From an uncultured Clostridia bacterium (GTDB lineage: Bacteria; Bacillota; Clostridia; Christensenellales; Pumilibacteraceae), in assembly GCA_900553555.1 (NCBI GenBank), contig USEG01000034.1:1-8188 (forward strand): a stretch of DNA of 8,188 nucleotides, written 5' to 3'. The notes below the pieces were generated by a model that worked only from the letters and a program-made list of their open reading frames with translations, was not told the DNA's origin and made no database searches. Position numbers and translations under genes: made by a program. Shown here piece by piece: positions 6,489-8,188 of the stretch (its first letter is position 1; each line of letters starts with the position of its first letter).

Positions 6489-7325
6489 TCAAACAGCCTT
6501 TTGGGCTTTTTCCATCCGGGTTTTCTTTTTGTTTTTGACAATGTTAACTATTATGAGCACCACTAAGACGGTGACAAAAATTATCGTGCTGAGCGCCCTT
6601 ACGGCGGGGTCCAGATTGCGCTTTAAGTTGGCGTACACAAACGTCGAAATCGTGTCTACGCCGTTTGTGCCCTTATTGAGATTGGTGACGACAAAATCGT
6701 CCAGCGACAGCGTAAACGCAAGGGCAAAGCCCGATATCATGGCGCCCACCAGCTGGGGCAGTATCACCGTAAACAAACTGCGCACCGGCCCGGCTCCCAG
6801 GTCCATGCCCGCCTCATACAGGTTGGGATTAAGCTGATTGAGCCGCGGACTGACGTTTAGTATAACGTAAGGCGTGGTAATGACGGTATGCGCAATTATT
6901 AGCCACACCACTCCCTTTTCAACGGGAATACGCACGACGTCGCGCAAAAAAATGGAAAGCAGAAAAAATCCCACCGCCGTGACTATTTCGGCGTTGACGA
7001 CGGTGACCTGAGACATAAAGTTCACCGCCTTCCTGCCGCGTTTCATGTAGTGCAGCCCCACCGAAGTAAACGTACCTATTATTGTGGCGAAAGTAGCCGA
7101 CAGCAGACCTATTACCAGCGTGTTGACAAGAGCGTTCATAATGCGCTCGTTGGAAAACAGGCTGGTGTAGAGCGAAAACGTGAAGTCTCCGAATCCGTTG
7201 TGTCCGCCTATATCCTTTTCGGCGGAAAACGAATACACGATAATAAGCGCGATGGGCGCGTATATGCACACAAGCACCACTATTAAAAACAGCCACTTTA
7301 ATACGACAGATAATTTTTTATTCAT
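6489..7325 (-). CDS. potC: PotC-like polyamine ABC transporter permease
   Basis: A 278-residue inner subunit of a spermidine/putrescine-type ABC importer, in the BPD transporter permease family. About six membrane helices can be seen, the first at 8-32. The EAA loop that contacts the ATPase is at 171-190 (EAGMDLG ... ILP). SLDDFV at 207-212 matches the SLDD motif typical of PotC rather than PotB. The C-terminus is lysine-rich and cytoplasmic. The ATG overlaps the PotB stop codon by 4 bases (ATGA), a standard sign of translational coupling, and AAAGGAGG lies 9 bases upstream. The length is close to E. coli PotC (264). It pairs with the PotB-like permease and the PotD-like lipoprotein encoded on either side. 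Confidence 0.95.
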   Translation of the reverse strand: MNKKLSVVLKWLFLIVVLVCIYAPIALIIVYSFSAEKDIGGHNGFGDFTFSLYTSLFSNERIMNALVNTLVIGLLSATFATIIGTFTSVGLHYMKRGRKAVNFMSQVTVVNAEIVTAVGFFLLSIFLRDVVRIPVEKGVVWLIIAHTVITTPYVILNVSPRLNQLNPNLYEAGMDLGAGPVRSLFTVILPQLVGAMISGFALAFTLSLDDFVVTNLNKGTNGVDTISTFVYANLKRNLDPAVRALSTIIFVTVLVVLIIVNIVKNKKKTRMEKAQKAV

Positions 7326-8041
7326 TGCGCGCCGCCTCCTTTCTTAGCGGTCTCGACCGCCGTCGCCTTAGCCGTTTTGCGCGTTGCGACGGAACTTATT
7401 ATCATCGCCAGAAAAACCAGCACCAACAGTACGAACGACAGCGCCGAACCCACTCCCCATGTGCTGGTGGTGGTAAACAGTCCGTTTATCTTGTTGCCGA
7501 TGACGTTGGTGGACGAATCGCCCATCATGTTAGTGATGGCGTAGGCGCTGAAAACCGGCATAAATACCATTGTAATGCCGCTCATTATGCCGCCTGTCGA
7601 CAGCGGCAGCGTCACCTTGAAAAAGGTGGTAAAGCCGTTTGCTCCCAAATCCGCCGACGCCTCGAAGTAACTTTTGTCAAGATTGGTAAGCACCGTGTAT
7701 ATGGGCAGCAGCATAAAGGGCAGAAAGTCGTAACACATTCCCACTATAACCGCGGGCAGTCCCTCGCCTATGTGCAGAATGTACAACAGCGATTTAAGCG
7801 CAATGACACGCAGCACGAAATTCATCCACATGGGAATGATAAACAGCAGCGCCAGTATGACATACTTGTTGAAGGGTGCCGACGCCAAAATAAGCGCCAC
7901 GGGATAGGCGATAACAAGACATATCGCCGTGGTGACCGCCGCAATGATAAGCGTTTGCAGCAGCAGCTCCAAATTGCCGCTGTCGGCGGAAAAAACCTGC
8001 TTGAAGTTTTCGAAAGTAAAGCTGCCGTCGTTGCCGGTCAC
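7322..8041 (-). CDS. potB: PotB-like polyamine ABC transporter permease, N-terminus missing or replaced
   Basis: The 239 residues from GTG 8041 cover most of a PotB permease. Membrane helices begin around residue 28 (LLQTLIIAAVTTAICLVIAY). The EAA loop is at 127-146 (EASADLG ... VTLP). MPVFSAYAITNMMG (161-174) followed by IGNKINGLF (181-189) matches the PotB pattern. PotB proteins are usually about 275-285 residues, so roughly 40 residues, including the first helix and its cytoplasmic start, are absent. The GTG is only the first start-like codon in the permease part; I see no AGGAGG-type site before it. The frame stays open through 8188, but the residues there look like a Cna-B/SpaA domain. 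The true start is therefore probably not in this sequence. Stop overlaps the potC start. The missing potA ATPase gene would be expected just upstream. Confidence 0.88.
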   Translation of the reverse strand: MTGNDGSFTFENFKQVFSADSGNLELLLQTLIIAAVTTAICLVIAYPVALILASAPFNKYVILALLFIIPMWMNFVLRVIALKSLLYILHIGEGLPAVIVGMCYDFLPFMLLPIYTVLTNLDKSYFEASADLGANGFTTFFKVTLPLSTGGIMSGITMVFMPVFSAYAITNMMGDSSTNVIGNKINGLFTTTSTWGVGSALSFVLLVLVFLAMIISSVATRKTAKATAVETAKKGGGAQ

Positions 8042-8188
8042 TGCAGTTGCGACCAGGTCACCCTCGCTGTAGATCTTGATCCAGGTGGAGGGCAGGTATA
8101 TGTCCTTGGCTGCCCGCAGCTCAAATACGGCACCGGCAAAGATAGCATCACCCTGCGGAGTGCGGTAGTTGCCGTGGTTGAGGGAAAT
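8042..8188 (-). CDS. Partial SpaA/Cna-B-like domain fragment, in frame with potB
   Basis: These 49 codons continue the potB frame to the window edge without a stop. They read GAVFELRAAKDIY, then IKIYSEGDLVATAVTG. This pattern (GAxFELRAxxDIY ... GDLVAT, then a Gly/Ser-Phe-x-Phe-Glu-Asn strand) is typical of SpaA/Cna-B prealbumin-fold repeats in Gram-positive surface proteins, not of permeases; there is no hydrophobic helix. Alanine codons here are GCC, GCA and GCT with no GCG, whereas the neighbouring permease uses GCG often; the sample is small. The permease's own FTFENF (8-13) resembles the continuation of such a domain, so a few shared residues may mark the join. A misassembled contig end is the simplest explanation; a real fusion or recombination is the alternative. 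Confidence 0.6.

Noticed and set aside
6461..6541. Upstream extension of potD by 27 codons
   Set aside because: It would overlap the end of potC and bury the lipoprotein signal peptide; the ATG at 6460 has a strong ribosome site.

Overview
The window looks like part of a Gram-positive, Clostridia-type (Bacillota) genome. The reasons are strong AAGGAG-type ribosome binding sites, a short lipoprotein signal peptide with a Cys-Gly-Gly start, tightly packed one-strand operons and a Bacillota-like MnmG. This placement is inferred from sequence style, not from a search. Every convincing gene is on the minus strand, so transcription runs from high to low coordinates.

Right part (about 8188 to 3363): a polyamine-type ABC transporter followed by a tRNA-modification gene. 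A PotB-like permease (from about 8041), a PotC-like permease (7325) and a PotD-like binding lipoprotein (6460) are joined by a 4-base overlap and a 28-base gap. Only 20 bases after potD comes mnmG (5231), the FAD enzyme that modifies the tRNA wobble uridine. This run ends at a hairpin terminator at 3331-3356. The ATPase gene potA is not in the window. The last ~147 bases (8042-8188) are open in the potB frame but do not read as permease. They encode a piece resembling a SpaA/Cna-B (prealbumin-fold) surface-protein domain, and PotB lacks its first membrane helix. This is either an assembly chimera or a recombination seam.

Left-middle part (about 3196 to 460): a zinc/cadmium-type efflux module. 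It holds an ArsR/SmtB repressor with a complete alpha-5 metal site, a free-standing 72-residue HMA metal-binding protein, and a P1B-2 ATPase that lacks the usual N-terminal HMA domain. A consensus promoter (TTGACA, 17 bases, TATAAT) drives the repressor. Two matching operators (TTGAATAAnnGTTCA) lie at the repressor promoter and in front of the HMA gene. The reading is that metal releases the repressor from both sites and turns on sensor, carrier and pump together. A hairpin between HMA and ATPase may set their ratio.

Left end (1-459): no large gene. It contains the probable terminator of the efflux operon (345-366), a candidate 25-residue hydrophobic small protein on the minus strand (135-212) with a good ribosome binding site, and a strong bidirectional terminator (32-52). 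I saw no rRNA, tRNA, CRISPR array, insertion sequence or riboswitch.
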